Both the position numbers and the translations under genes were made by a program. From contig NZ_FXWJ01000005.1 in the NCBI RefSeq assembly GCF_900177795.1, positions 310,001-374,000 on the forward strand: a stretch of 64,000 nucleotides of DNA, in the 5' to 3' direction. The notes under the pieces are model-generated. The model did not search any database and was not told the origin of the DNA. It saw only the letters and a list, made by a program, of their open reading frames with translations. Source of the DNA: Plantibacter elymi (nom. nud.) (GTDB lineage Bacteria > Actinomycetota > Actinomycetes > Actinomycetales > Microbacteriaceae). Position 1 is the first letter of the stretch. Each line of letters begins with the position of its first letter. This document shows, one piece after another, positions 15,853 through 24,053 of this stretch.

Positions 15853-17049
15853 GTGAGCGAGTCGACAGCGGTCGGGGCGGGTCCGGCGGGCGGATCCGGC
15901 ATGGGGAGCGGACTCGACTCGGTGCGCCGCCGGAACCTCGGGCGGATCGTCGAGCTCGTGCACCAGGGCGGCGTGCAGTCGAGGTCGGCGCTCACGAAGG
16001 CGACCGGGCTCAACCGGTCGACGGTCGCCGCGCTCGTCACGGAACTCGCCTCGATCGGCATCGTCACGGAGTCGGTCCCGGTCGGCGGCCAGGGTGTCGG
16101 ACGGCCGTCGCCGCTCGTCTCGGCCGGTCCGCGAGCCGTCGCGTTCGCGGCGAACCCGGAACTCGACGCGATCACGGTGGCGGCCGTGCGAATCGGCGGA
16201 GAAGTCGTCGAGCGCGTGCGTCGCGAGGTCGACACGACACCGACGGCGGCCGAGGCGACGGCCATCATCGCGGAGCTGGTCGCGGAACTCGCCGACCGCC
16301 TGCCCGACGAGGCGCGCGGTGGCGGCGGGATCGGGCTGGCGATCCCCGGTCTCGTCCGGGACGCCGACGGGGTCGTCCGGCTCGCACCGCACCTCGGATG
16401 GGTCGACGAGCCCCTGGTCGAACGGCTGCGTGGCGCGACCGGTCGTGCGGTGTTCGCGGCCAACGACGCGAGCCTCGGCGCTCGGGCGGAGCGGACCTTC
16501 GGGGCGGGCCGCGGTATCGACGACCTCGTCTACCTGAACGGTGGCGCGAGCGGTATCGGTGGTGGCATCATCGCCGGCGGCCGACCCGTCGGTGGTGCGC
16601 GCGGCTACGCGGGGGAGTTCGGTCACACCTCGGCGACGGCCGCCGGCAATGCGCTCGAAGACGCGGTCCGACGCAGTGAGCTGCTCCGCGTCGCCGGCCT
16701 CGCCGCGGGGGACGACGCGGTCCTCGAAGCGGCGCTCGCCGAGGGCATCGCGGCCGATCCGGCTGGGGTGATGCGGGAGGAGGTCGTCCGGCAGGCCAGG
16801 ACGCTCGGGCGGGCGCTCGCCGGAACGGTGAACATCCTCGACCCCGAACTCGTCGTCCTCGGTGGGCATCTCGGGATCGTGCTCGAACTGGCGTCGGAGG
16901 AGTTGCACGACGCGGTCCGTGAGCGGGCGCTCGTCCCGCCGTTCGAGGACGTCACGATCGTGCGTGCGGAGCTCGGCCAGGACCTCCTGCTCATCGGTGC
17001 CGCGGAACTCGCGTTCGATCGACTCATCGCGGACCCCGCCGCCTGGTGA
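15853..17049 (+). CDS. ROK-family transcriptional regulator (NagC/XylR type)
   Basis: A 398-residue ROK protein. An N-terminal winged helix-turn-helix (about 15-75; SRSALTKATGLNRSTVAALV) binds DNA, and a C-terminal sugar-kinase-like domain senses a sugar. GTG 15853 was preferred over GTG 15847 because GAGGG (15841-15845) is 7 bases away. The zinc motif that follows GEFGH in most ROK proteins (CxCGxxGCxE) is absent: after GEFGHTS the chain goes straight to AGNALEDAVRR. This is known for some ROK regulators and implies no structural zinc. The nearest genes are not a sugar operon, so the target is open. Confidence 0.88.
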   Translation: MSESTAVGAGPAGGSGMGSGLDSVRRRNLGRIVELVHQGGVQSRSALTKATGLNRSTVAALVTELASIGIVTESVPVGGQGVGRPSPLVSAGPRAVAFAANPELDAITVAAVRIGGEVVERVRREVDTTPTAAEATAIIAELVAELADRLPDEARGGGGIGLAIPGLVRDADGVVRLAPHLGWVDEPLVERLRGATGRAVFAANDASLGARAERTFGAGRGIDDLVYLNGGASGIGGGIIAGGRPVGGARGYAGEFGHTSATAAGNALEDAVRRSELLRVAGLAAGDDAVLEAALAEGIAADPAGVMREEVVRQARTLGRALAGTVNILDPELVVLGGHLGIVLELASEELHDAVRERALVPPFEDVTIVRAELGQDLLLIGAAELAFDRLIADPAAW

Positions 17050-17079
17050 TCGTCGCCTCGGGTGCTGTCGGCCTGGTGG

Positions 17080-17247
17080 TCAGCGCGGTGCGCTGGCGTG
17101 GGACGTGCTCACCCGGCGTCAGCGCGGTGCGCTGACGCGAGATCGCCCGAGTCGGCGTGGGCGCGGCGTGTGGACTCGAGCGCGGGCCTCCAGAGGGGTG
17201 CGCTCACGCGTGTGACCCGCGCTCACGTCAGCGCACCGCGCTGGCGC
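17080..17247. repeat. family D element, copy 1
   Basis: A 168-bp element with ends CAGCGCGGTGCGCTG (17081) and CAGCGCACCGCGCTG (17229-17243), which are complementary, and an extra internal left end at 17118. The interior GAGCGCGGGCCTCC pairs with GGTGCGCTC and GACCCGCGCTC. It lies between the convergent ends of the ROK and LacI genes. Confidence 0.88.
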
Positions 17248-17280
17248 CACCACCACACACCAGACCACGACCACGAGGGG

Positions 17281-18300
17281 TCAGAAGGCCGGACGACCCG
17301 TCGACTTCCGCACGATCAGCTCCGGCTCGATCGTTCCGCGGTAGCCGACGGCGTCGACTTCGAGGTTGCCGAGCAATCGCGCGACACAGCGACGCCCCAG
17401 CTCGTCGAAGTCCTGCCGCACCGTCGTGAGCGGTGGCCAGAAGTGCGGCGCCTCCGGGATGTCGTCGAACCCCACGATCGACACGTCCCGGGGTACGTCG
17501 TACCCCTCGTCGCGGATCGCGTGGATGAGGCCGAGCGCCATCTGGTCGTTCGACGAGAAGATCGCCGTGAAGTCGCGCACCCGCATGAGTTCGATCCCGG
17601 CGCGATAGCCGAAGTCGGCGGTCCAGTCACCGAGGATCGGCGCGGTCGTCGGCACGTCCTGCGCACTCATCTCGGCGAGGAACCCGTGCATGCGCGCCTC
17701 CGCCTCGATCCAGTCCTGCGGCCCCGCGAGGTGGTAGATGTTCCGGTGGCCGAGCTCGATGAGGTGCCTCGTCGCCAAGCGTCCACCGGCGACCTGGTCG
17801 ACACCGATCGAGTGGTCGTCGAGGTCGCCGCCGGACTGCACCGCGATGAACGGCACCCGCACCTGCAACTCCTCGATCGCCCGGAACACCCGGACCTGCG
17901 GCGCGATGACGACGATGCCGTCGACCGACTGCGCGAGCAGATGCTCGACGGCGGCGACGATCGACGCGTCGGAGACGTCGGGCAGGTTCGCCGTGCTGAC
18001 GAGGTACCCGGCGTCCTTGCTCGCGTTCTCGATCGCCTGGATCATGCTCGCCGGACCGTACTGCGACCGCTGGCTCGCGAGCACGCCGATGGTCCGCGAT
18101 CGACTCGTCACGAGCGCCCTGGCCGCCCGGTTTGGACGGTAGTTGACCTCGTCCATGACGGCGAGGACCCGGTCGCGGGTGGAGTCGCGGATGCTCGGGT
18201 GGTTGTTGAGCACTCGTGAGACCGTCTGGTGGGAGACCCCGGCCAGGCGTGCGACATCACGGATATTGGGGGCTCGCCCCCGTTCGGCGTCGTCGCTCAC
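17281..18300 (-). CDS. LacI-family regulator, probable repressor of the chvE operon
   Basis: A 339-residue LacI/GalR repressor. The helix-turn-helix (NIRDVARLAGVSHQTVSRVL, 12-31) and hinge (YRPNRAARALVTSRS) are followed by a sugar-sensing domain ending with the usual GFDDIPEAPHFWPPLTTVRQ. GTG 18300 has GAGGA 5 bases upstream. An ATGTGCACGGTCACAT palindrome lies 18 bp before its start, and an almost identical site lies in the promoter of chvE at 19646. Autoregulation and repression of the monosaccharide transporter are therefore inferred. The effector is probably a sugar carried by that transporter. Confidence 0.9.
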   Translation of the reverse strand: MSDDAERGRAPNIRDVARLAGVSHQTVSRVLNNHPSIRDSTRDRVLAVMDEVNYRPNRAARALVTSRSRTIGVLASQRSQYGPASMIQAIENASKDAGYLVSTANLPDVSDASIVAAVEHLLAQSVDGIVVIAPQVRVFRAIEELQVRVPFIAVQSGGDLDDHSIGVDQVAGGRLATRHLIELGHRNIYHLAGPQDWIEAEARMHGFLAEMSAQDVPTTAPILGDWTADFGYRAGIELMRVRDFTAIFSSNDQMALGLIHAIRDEGYDVPRDVSIVGFDDIPEAPHFWPPLTTVRQDFDELGRRCVARLLGNLEVDAVGYRGTIEPELIVRKSTGRPAF

Positions 18301-18317
18301 GGATTCCTCGGACCTCG

Positions 18318-18353
18318 ATGTGCACGGTCACATTTCGTGCTGCACCCATTATG
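18318..18353 (-). promoter_or_regulatory. operator and -10 box of the LacI gene
   Basis: ATGTGCACGGTCACAT (18318-18333) is a palindrome of the form TGTGNNCGNNCACA. On the minus strand CATAAT (18348-18353) makes a good -10 box just upstream, so the operator would cover the transcription start. No clear -35 box is seen. The site matches 19646-19661 at all but one position. Confidence 0.7.
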
Positions 18354-18434
18354 CACACGCCTCAGGCCCCCGACGGATCGGGTCCCCCAGGGTGCGTGGA
18401 GTCACGGAGGGGTCCGCGACGGTACCGTTGGGGG

Positions 18435-19454
18435 ATGGATACCGAAAGCGTCGCCCGCGTCATCGAAGCCACCGACTTCTCGGGCGTCGTGCTCGTCAAA
18501 CGCGGTGACGAGACGCTCTTCGAGGCCGCCCGAGGCCTCGCCTCGCGGGAGCGCGACGAGCCCATCACGCTCGACACCCGCTTCGACACGGCGTCCATCT
18601 CGAAGCTCTTCACCGCCGCCGCCGTGCTCCAGCAGGTCGACGCCGGACACATCGACCTCGACGAGTCGATCCACGAGTACGTCGACCTCGACGGCACCAC
18701 CATCCGCCGCGACGTCCAGCTGCTCCACCTGCTCACCCACACCTCCGGCATCGCCGACGACGCCGACGAGACGGCCGGCGAGAGCTACGACGACCTCTGG
18801 GCCGAGCGCCCGGCCTCGTCGATCCGCGAGACCGCCGACCTCCTGCCACTCTTCGCCGACAAGGAGCCGCTCGCGGCCCCCGGCGAGGAGGCGAACTACG
18901 TCAACGCGGGCTACGTGCTGCTCGGGCTCGCGCTCGAGGGCGTGACGGGGCTGCCCTACCGCCAGCTCATCGAGCAGCAGGTGTTCGCGCTGCTCGGCAT
19001 GGACCACTCGGGCTTCGTCGACCGTCGGACGGGCGAGCCCGGCCTGGCCGAGGGCGGCGACGTCGACGACGACGGCGTCTGGCACTCGAACGCCGACGCG
19101 TTCCCGCCGCTCGGCGGCCCGGACGCCGGCGCGCAGTCCACCGCGGCCGACCTCATCACCTTCCTGCGGGCCGCCCGCGACGCGAAGATCCTCACCGCCG
19201 AACTGACCGAGGAGTTCACCTCCCCGCAGATCGAGGTCGACGAGGAGATCTCCTACGGCTTCGGCTTCGAGTTCGACGTCGACGAGGACGGCCAGGTGCG
19301 ATCGATGTACCTCGACGGTGTCAACCCCGGCGCGAGCGGCATCGTCCGCACGTACTTCGGCCCGACCGCCGCCGACGCCATCGACGTCGTCGTGCTGTCG
19401 AACTCCGAGGACGGCGCCTGGGACGTCATCCGCGCGATCGACGCCGAACTCTAG
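18435..19454 (+). CDS. serine hydrolase of the beta-lactamase/class C family
   Basis: A 339-residue serine hydrolase of the penicillin-binding-protein fold. The catalytic SxxK motif is S54-I-S-K57, and the second motif is Y-V-N in EEANYVNAGY (near 153-162). There is no signal peptide, so it acts in the cytoplasm, as an esterase or peptidase rather than a secreted beta-lactamase. ATG 18435 follows TACCGT (18423-18428) by 6 bases, a leaderless layout. It is divergent from the LacI gene and precedes the chvE operon but has its own promoter. The substrate is unknown. Confidence 0.88.
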   Translation: MDTESVARVIEATDFSGVVLVKRGDETLFEAARGLASRERDEPITLDTRFDTASISKLFTAAAVLQQVDAGHIDLDESIHEYVDLDGTTIRRDVQLLHLLTHTSGIADDADETAGESYDDLWAERPASSIRETADLLPLFADKEPLAAPGEEANYVNAGYVLLGLALEGVTGLPYRQLIEQQVFALLGMDHSGFVDRRTGEPGLAEGGDVDDDGVWHSNADAFPPLGGPDAGAQSTAADLITFLRAARDAKILTAELTEEFTSPQIEVDEEISYGFGFEFDVDEDGQVRSMYLDGVNPGASGIVRTYFGPTAADAIDVVVLSNSEDGAWDVIRAIDAEL

Positions 19455-19471
19455 TCACCCACTGGGATCGA

Positions 19472-19537
19472 CCGGGCACGCGTCCGGGTTCGCGGCACGT
19501 CGTGCGAGGCGTGCCCATGACCCTGGCACGTGCCCGG
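19472..19537. repeat. family C repeat after the serine hydrolase
   Basis: CCGGGCACGCGTCCGG and CCGGGCACGTGCCAGGG-like ends are complementary (right end GGCACGTGCCCGG, 19525-19537), with GCGGCACG and CGAGGCGTGCC inside. The inner stem is less perfect than in the copies at 30.1 and 31.25 kb. It probably ends the serine hydrolase transcript. Confidence 0.72.
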
Positions 19538-19604
19538 TGCAGCATCCTGAGAGCGCGACCATGCCCCGACGGTCGCCGGTTATGAAAATGAGACCCATCC
19601 CGAC

Positions 19605-19661
19605 TTGACATCAGGTGGAGGTCTGGGGCTATCGTGTGACACACAATGTGAACGGTCACAT
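19605..19661 (+). promoter_or_regulatory. chvE operon promoter with LacI operator
   Basis: A perfect TTGACA -35 box (19605-19610) is followed 19 bp later by TATCGT (19630-19635) as a -10 candidate. ATGTGAACGGTCACAT (19646-19661) lies about where transcription begins, so a bound repressor would block initiation. The site matches the operator before the LacI gene at 18318. The leader from here to chvE is about 300 nt and contains a small frame with a good binding site. Confidence 0.78.
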
Positions 19662-19683
19662 TCGGAGTGACGAGGAAGTCGAC

Positions 19684-19860
19684 GTGGGAACGAAGCGCAA
19701 TGGAGCGAGCAGGTCGGCGATGAGCCACCTCCCGATCCACGGCACCGATCGATCCGACCACGACTCCCTCTCGGCCCGGCTCTCCGCCGGCCACCTCTCC
19801 CTGCACCCTCGCCGGCACCACGACGAGGCGTCCGCACCCGCACCCGCGAACGCCACGTAG
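19684..19860 (+). CDS. possible small leader protein upstream of chvE
   Basis: GTG 19684 is preceded by GAGGAA (19672-19677) at 6-base spacing and opens a 58-codon frame ending at TAG 19860, 95 bp before chvE. The product would be polar, with several histidines (LHPRRHHDEA) and no hydrophobic segment. I recognise no family, and such a frame can occur by chance in GC-rich DNA. Its support is the well-spaced binding site and its position inside the operator-controlled leader of the transporter operon. It may be a regulatory leader frame, a small protein or noise. Confidence 0.3.
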   Translation: MGTKRNGASRSAMSHLPIHGTDRSDHDSLSARLSAGHLSLHPRRHHDEASAPAPANAT

Positions 19861-19955
19861 CCGACGAGCGGCCTCGATGAGCTGGACACATCGATGCCGA
19901 CAGACCTGCGCATGACAATGACGTCCAAGCAACTCCCTAGGGAAGGAACCACACA

Positions 19956-21080
19956 GTGAAGAAGAGAATGCTCCTCGCCACGCTGGCCGCAGGCACGATG
20001 GTCGTGTCGCTCGCCGGTTGCTCCGGCGGCGCAAGCGGCGGATCGAGCGGCGGCGAAGGCGACGGCAAGCTCGTCGGCGTCGCGATGCCCACCAAGAGCT
20101 CCGAGCGCTGGATCCAGGACGGCAACGCCGTCAAGGAGCAGCTGGAGAAGGAGGGCTTCAAGGTCGACCTGCAGTACGCCGAGGACGACATCCCGACCCA
20201 GGTCTCGCAGATCGAGAACATGATCACCAAGGGCGCTTCCGTCCTGATCATCGCCTCGATCGACGGCACCACGCTCACGAGCGTGCTGCAGGAGGCCAAG
20301 GACGGCGACATCCCCGTCATCGCCTACGACCGCCTGATCCGCGACAGCGAGAACGTCGACTACTACGCGTCGTTCGACAACTACAAGGTCGGCGTGCAGC
20401 AGGCCAACTCGGTCCTCAACGGCCTCGGCCTCGTCGACCTCGAGGGCAAGCCCACCGAGGGCGCACCCGCCGGTCCGTTCAACATCGAGATGTTCGCCGG
20501 CTCGCCCGACGACAACAACGCCACGTTCTTCTGGGACGGCGCTCAGGACACCCTGAAGCCGTTCATCGACGCGGGCACCCTCAAGGTCGCCAGCGGCCAG
20601 ACCTCCTTCGAGCAGGCTGCAACGCTCCGTTGGGACGGTGAGACCGCGCAGAAGCGTATGGAGAACATCCTCACGTCGACCTACTCCGACGGCAGCAAGG
20701 TCAACGCGGTCCTGTCGCCCTACGACGGCATCTCGCGAGGCATCATCTCGGCGCTGACCGACGCCGGCTACTCGGTGGGCGACGGCTGGCCCGTCATCTC
20801 CGGTCAGGACGCCGAGCTCGACTCGGTCAAGGCCATCGAGTCCGGCGAGCAGTACGCGACCATCTTCAAGGACACCCGCCAGCTGGCGAGCGAAGCCGTC
20901 AAGATGGCCGTCGCCGTGCTGAACGGTGAGAAGCCCGAGGTCAACAACACCGAGGACTACGACAACGGCAAGAAGGTCGTCCCGTCCTTCCTCCTCGAGT
21001 CGCAGATCGTCGTCAAGGACAACATCCAGGAGGTCCTCGTGGACTCCGGTTACTGGACCGAAGACGAGATCAAGGGCTAG
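19956..21080 (+). CDS. chvE: multiple-monosaccharide ABC transporter substrate-binding lipoprotein
   Basis: A 374-residue periplasmic-binding-type lipoprotein of the CUT2 class. The signal peptide ends at lipobox SLAGC (C22), followed by a Gly/Ser linker. The mature part starts [19 protein letters not shown], the ChvE pattern, and holds the hinge region [11 protein letters not shown]. ChvE-type proteins bind several aldoses, such as arabinose, xylose, galactose and glucose. GTG 19956 has GGAAGGA (19941-19947). The next genes are its ATPase and permease. The neighbouring araBDA operon suggests that L-arabinose is one substrate. A hairpin of family A after the stop may protect its message. Confidence 0.92.
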   Translation: MKKRMLLATLAAGTMVVSLAGCSGGASGGSSGGEGDGKLVGVAMPTKSSERWIQDGNAVKEQLEKEGFKVDLQYAEDDIPTQVSQIENMITKGASVLIIASIDGTTLTSVLQEAKDGDIPVIAYDRLIRDSENVDYYASFDNYKVGVQQANSVLNGLGLVDLEGKPTEGAPAGPFNIEMFAGSPDDNNATFFWDGAQDTLKPFIDAGTLKVASGQTSFEQAATLRWDGETAQKRMENILTSTYSDGSKVNAVLSPYDGISRGIISALTDAGYSVGDGWPVISGQDAELDSVKAIESGEQYATIFKDTRQLASEAVKMAVAVLNGEKPEVNNTEDYDNGKKVVPSFLLESQIVVKDNIQEVLVDSGYWTEDEIKG

Positions 21081-21099
21081 TCAGTCCTGCAACACCCCT

Positions 21100-21149
21100 T
21101 TCGACAGGCTCAGGGAACGGAATCACTTCCGATCCCTGAGCCTGTCGGA
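21100..21149 (+). repeat. family A hairpin between chvE and mmsA
   Basis: TTCGACAGGCTCAGGGA (21100-21116) and TCCCTGAGCCTGTCGGA (21133-21149) pair over 17 positions with one mismatch around a 16-base loop. It lies inside the operon, where such a stem could limit read-through or shield the 3' end of the abundant binding-protein message. Confidence 0.82.
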
Positions 21150-21187
21150 GGGCCCGGTTCAACGACGATCACCTGTAAGGAGACACG

Positions 21188-22726
21188 GTGTCAGGCGAGA
21201 CCACGAGCATCCTCGAGATGCGCAACATCATCAAGACCTTCCCCGGCGTCAAGGCCCTCTCGAACGTCACGCTCGATGTGCAGCGCGGTACCGTGCACGC
21301 CATCTGCGGTGAGAACGGCGCCGGCAAGTCGACGCTCATGAAGGTGTTGTCCGGCGTCTACCCGTTCGGCACCTACGAGGGCGACATCGTCTTCGAGGGC
21401 GAGACGATGGAGTTCAAGGACATCCGCGACTCGGAGTCCAAGGGCATCGTCATCATCCACCAGGAGCTGGCCCTCAGCCCCTACCTCTCCATCGCGGAGA
21501 ACATCTTCCTCAACAACGAGCTGAAGGGGCCGCTCGGCCTCATCGACTGGAACCGCACCAACCAGGAGGCGGCAGCCCTGCTCGCCCGGGTCGGCCTGCG
21601 GGAGAACCCGACGACCAAGATCCTCGAGATCGGCGTCGGCAAGCAGCAGCTCGTCGAGATCGCGAAGGCCCTCTCGAAGCGCGTGAAGCTCCTCATCCTC
21701 GACGAGCCGACCGCCGCACTGAACGACGAGGACTCCGACCACCTGCTCGACCTGATCCTGCACCTCAAGGAGCAGGGCATCACGTCGATCATCATCAGCC
21801 ATAAGCTCAACGAGATCAAGAAGGTCGCCGACACCGTCACCGTCATCCGCGACGGCAAGACCATCGAGACGATCGTGAAGAACGACGTCACCGAAGAGCG
21901 CATCATCAAGGACATGGTCGGCCGCGACCTCGAGCACCGCTACCCGGACCACACGCCGAACATCGGCGAGGAGATCCTGCGCGTCGAGGACTGGACCGCC
22001 CACCACCCGCAGGACCCGACCCGCGTGATGGTCGACGCCGTCAACCTCAACGTCCGCGCCGGTGAGATCGTCGGCATCGCCGGCCTCATGGGCGCCGGCC
22101 GCACGGAGTTCGCGATGAGCTTGTTCGGACAGTCGTACGGCAGTCGCATCAGCGGCAAGGTCTACAAGAACGGCACCGAGATCCGCACCCGCACGGTGTC
22201 GGAGGCGATCGACAACGGCCTCGCGTACGCCACCGAGGACCGCAAGTACTACGGCCTCAACCTCATCGAGGACATCAAGCGGAACATCTCGATGGCCTCG
22301 CTGAAGAAGCTCGAACGCGGCGGACTCGTCAACGACAACGAGGAGTACAAGGTCGCCGAGGAGTACCGGAAGAGCATGAACATCAAGGCTCCGAACGTGC
22401 TCGCGAAGACTGGGAAGCTCTCGGGCGGCAACCAGCAGAAGGTCGTCCTGTCGAAGTGGATCTACTCCGACCCCGACGTCCTCATCCTCGATGAGCCCAC
22501 CCGCGGCATCGACGTCGGTGCGAAGTACGAGATCTACACGATCATCAACCGCCTCGCCGCCGAGGGGAAGGGCGTCATCGTCATCTCCTCCGAGCTCCCC
22601 GAGCTCATCGGCATCTGCGACCGCATCTACGCCCTCAGCGAGGGCCGCATCACCGGCGAACTGCCGATCGAGGAAGCGAACCCCGAAGCGCTCCTCAAAC
22701 TCATGACCATGGAGAAGCCCCGCTGA
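21188..22726 (+). CDS. mmsA: multiple-monosaccharide ABC transporter ATPase
   Basis: A 512-residue CUT2 ATPase made of two fused ABC domains that power monosaccharide uptake. Domain 1 has an intact Walker [10 protein letters not shown] (41-49), Q-loop HQEL and Walker [11 protein letters not shown]. Domain 2 has the usual degenerate P-loop GLMGAGRTE with a strong signature LSGGNQQKV (about 412-420) and Walker [11 protein letters not shown]. In domain 1 the signature is IGVGKQQ rather than LSGGQ, which is common in this class. GTG 21188 follows AAGGAG. It works with the permease that follows and the ChvE protein before it. Confidence 0.94.
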   Translation: MSGETTSILEMRNIIKTFPGVKALSNVTLDVQRGTVHAICGENGAGKSTLMKVLSGVYPFGTYEGDIVFEGETMEFKDIRDSESKGIVIIHQELALSPYLSIAENIFLNNELKGPLGLIDWNRTNQEAAALLARVGLRENPTTKILEIGVGKQQLVEIAKALSKRVKLLILDEPTAALNDEDSDHLLDLILHLKEQGITSIIISHKLNEIKKVADTVTVIRDGKTIETIVKNDVTEERIIKDMVGRDLEHRYPDHTPNIGEEILRVEDWTAHHPQDPTRVMVDAVNLNVRAGEIVGIAGLMGAGRTEFAMSLFGQSYGSRISGKVYKNGTEIRTRTVSEAIDNGLAYATEDRKYYGLNLIEDIKRNISMASLKKLERGGLVNDNEEYKVAEEYRKSMNIKAPNVLAKTGKLSGGNQQKVVLSKWIYSDPDVLILDEPTRGIDVGAKYEIYTIINRLAAEGKGVIVISSELPELIGICDRIYALSEGRITGELPIEEANPEALLKLMTMEKPR

Positions 22727-22758
22727 CGCGGGCGCGGACGGATCGAAGGAGAACCGCA

Positions 22759-24012
22759 ATGTCCGATCTGGACACCAAACCCACCGTCCCGGCAGGCGAC
22801 GGCACCGCCGCCGGCGGCCTCGTCAACCCGGCCACCAACCGCTTCACGAGCTGGCTGACCCACATCCTCAGCGACCTCGGCAAGAACGGCATCTTCATCG
22901 CCCTCCTGCTCGTCGTCGTGTTCTTCGCCGTCATCACCGACGGCATCCTGCTGCGGCCGCAGAACATCTCCAACCTGATCGTGCAGAACGGGTACATCCT
23001 CGTCCTCGCGATCGGCATGGTGATGGTCATCATCGCCGGCCACATCGACCTGTCGGTCGGTTCCGTCGCGGCCTTCGTCGGTGCGGTCTCCGGTGTGTTC
23101 GCCGTGCAGATGCAGATGCCGTGGTGGATCGCGATCATCCTGTCGCTCGCCATCGGCGCGCTCGTCGGTGTCTGGCAGGGCTTCTGGATCGCGTACGTCG
23201 GGATCCCGGCGTTCATCGTGACACTGGCCGGCATGCTCATCTTCCGCGGCCTCGCGCTCGTGGTCCTCGGCAACGCCAACATCGGTTCCTTCCCGGCGGA
23301 GTACCGCGCGCTCGGCAACGGCTTCCTGAACGACGTGTTCGGTGACTTCCCGATCGACCCACTGACGCTCGGTATCGGCGTCATCGCCGTCGTCGGCCTC
23401 GTCGTACAGCAGGTCCGCACGCGCCTCGGCCGTCAGAAGTACGGCCAGGACACCGAGCCGTTCCCGTGGTTCGTCGCCAAGCTCGTCCTCATCATCGCGG
23501 GCATCGGCTTCTTCGTGTACGCCCTCGCCGCGTACAAGGGCATCCCGGTCACGCTCATCGTGCTGGCCGTCCTCGTGCTCGTCTACGGCATCGTCATGAA
23601 CCGCTCGGTCTTCGGCCGCCACATCTACGCGATCGGTGGCAACCGTCACGCCGCGGAGCTGTCCGGTATCAAGACCCGCAAGGTCGACTTCTTCCTGTTC
23701 GTCAACATGGGCTTCCTCGCGGCGCTCGCCGGCCTCATCTTCACGGCCCGCCTGAACCTCGCCGGTCCGAAGGCCGGTGACGGCTTCGAGCTCGAGGCGA
23801 TCTCCGCCGCCTTCATCGGTGGAGCCGCGGTGCAGGGTGGCGTCGGTACCATCGGCGGCGCGATCATCGGTGGTCTCATCATCGGGGTGCTGAACAACGG
23901 CATGTCGATCATCGGCCTCGGCATCGAGTGGCAGCAGGCCGTCAAGGGCCTCGTGCTGCTGCTGGCCGTCGCGTTCGACGTCTACAACAAGCGCCGCAGC
24001 GGCGGACGCTGA
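22759..24012 (+). CDS. mmsB: multiple-monosaccharide ABC transporter permease
   Basis: A 417-residue CUT2 permease (BPD_transp_2 family) with about ten membrane spans. The signature IIAGHIDLSVGSVAAF (about 93-108) and GNRHAAELSGI near 293 mark this class. ATG 22759 follows AAGGAG (22746-22751) and lies 32 bp after mmsA. A soluble N-terminal tail of about 35 residues precedes the first span. It forms the channel for the sugars bound by ChvE. Confidence 0.94.
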   Translation: MSDLDTKPTVPAGDGTAAGGLVNPATNRFTSWLTHILSDLGKNGIFIALLLVVVFFAVITDGILLRPQNISNLIVQNGYILVLAIGMVMVIIAGHIDLSVGSVAAFVGAVSGVFAVQMQMPWWIAIILSLAIGALVGVWQGFWIAYVGIPAFIVTLAGMLIFRGLALVVLGNANIGSFPAEYRALGNGFLNDVFGDFPIDPLTLGIGVIAVVGLVVQQVRTRLGRQKYGQDTEPFPWFVAKLVLIIAGIGFFVYALAAYKGIPVTLIVLAVLVLVYGIVMNRSVFGRHIYAIGGNRHAAELSGIKTRKVDFFLFVNMGFLAALAGLIFTARLNLAGPKAGDGFELEAISAAFIGGAAVQGGVGTIGGAIIGGLIIGVLNNGMSIIGLGIEWQQAVKGLVLLLAVAFDVYNKRRSGGR

Positions 24013-24053
24013 TCCCGAGGTCCGCGACAGCGGAACCCGGATCGATCCGACGC

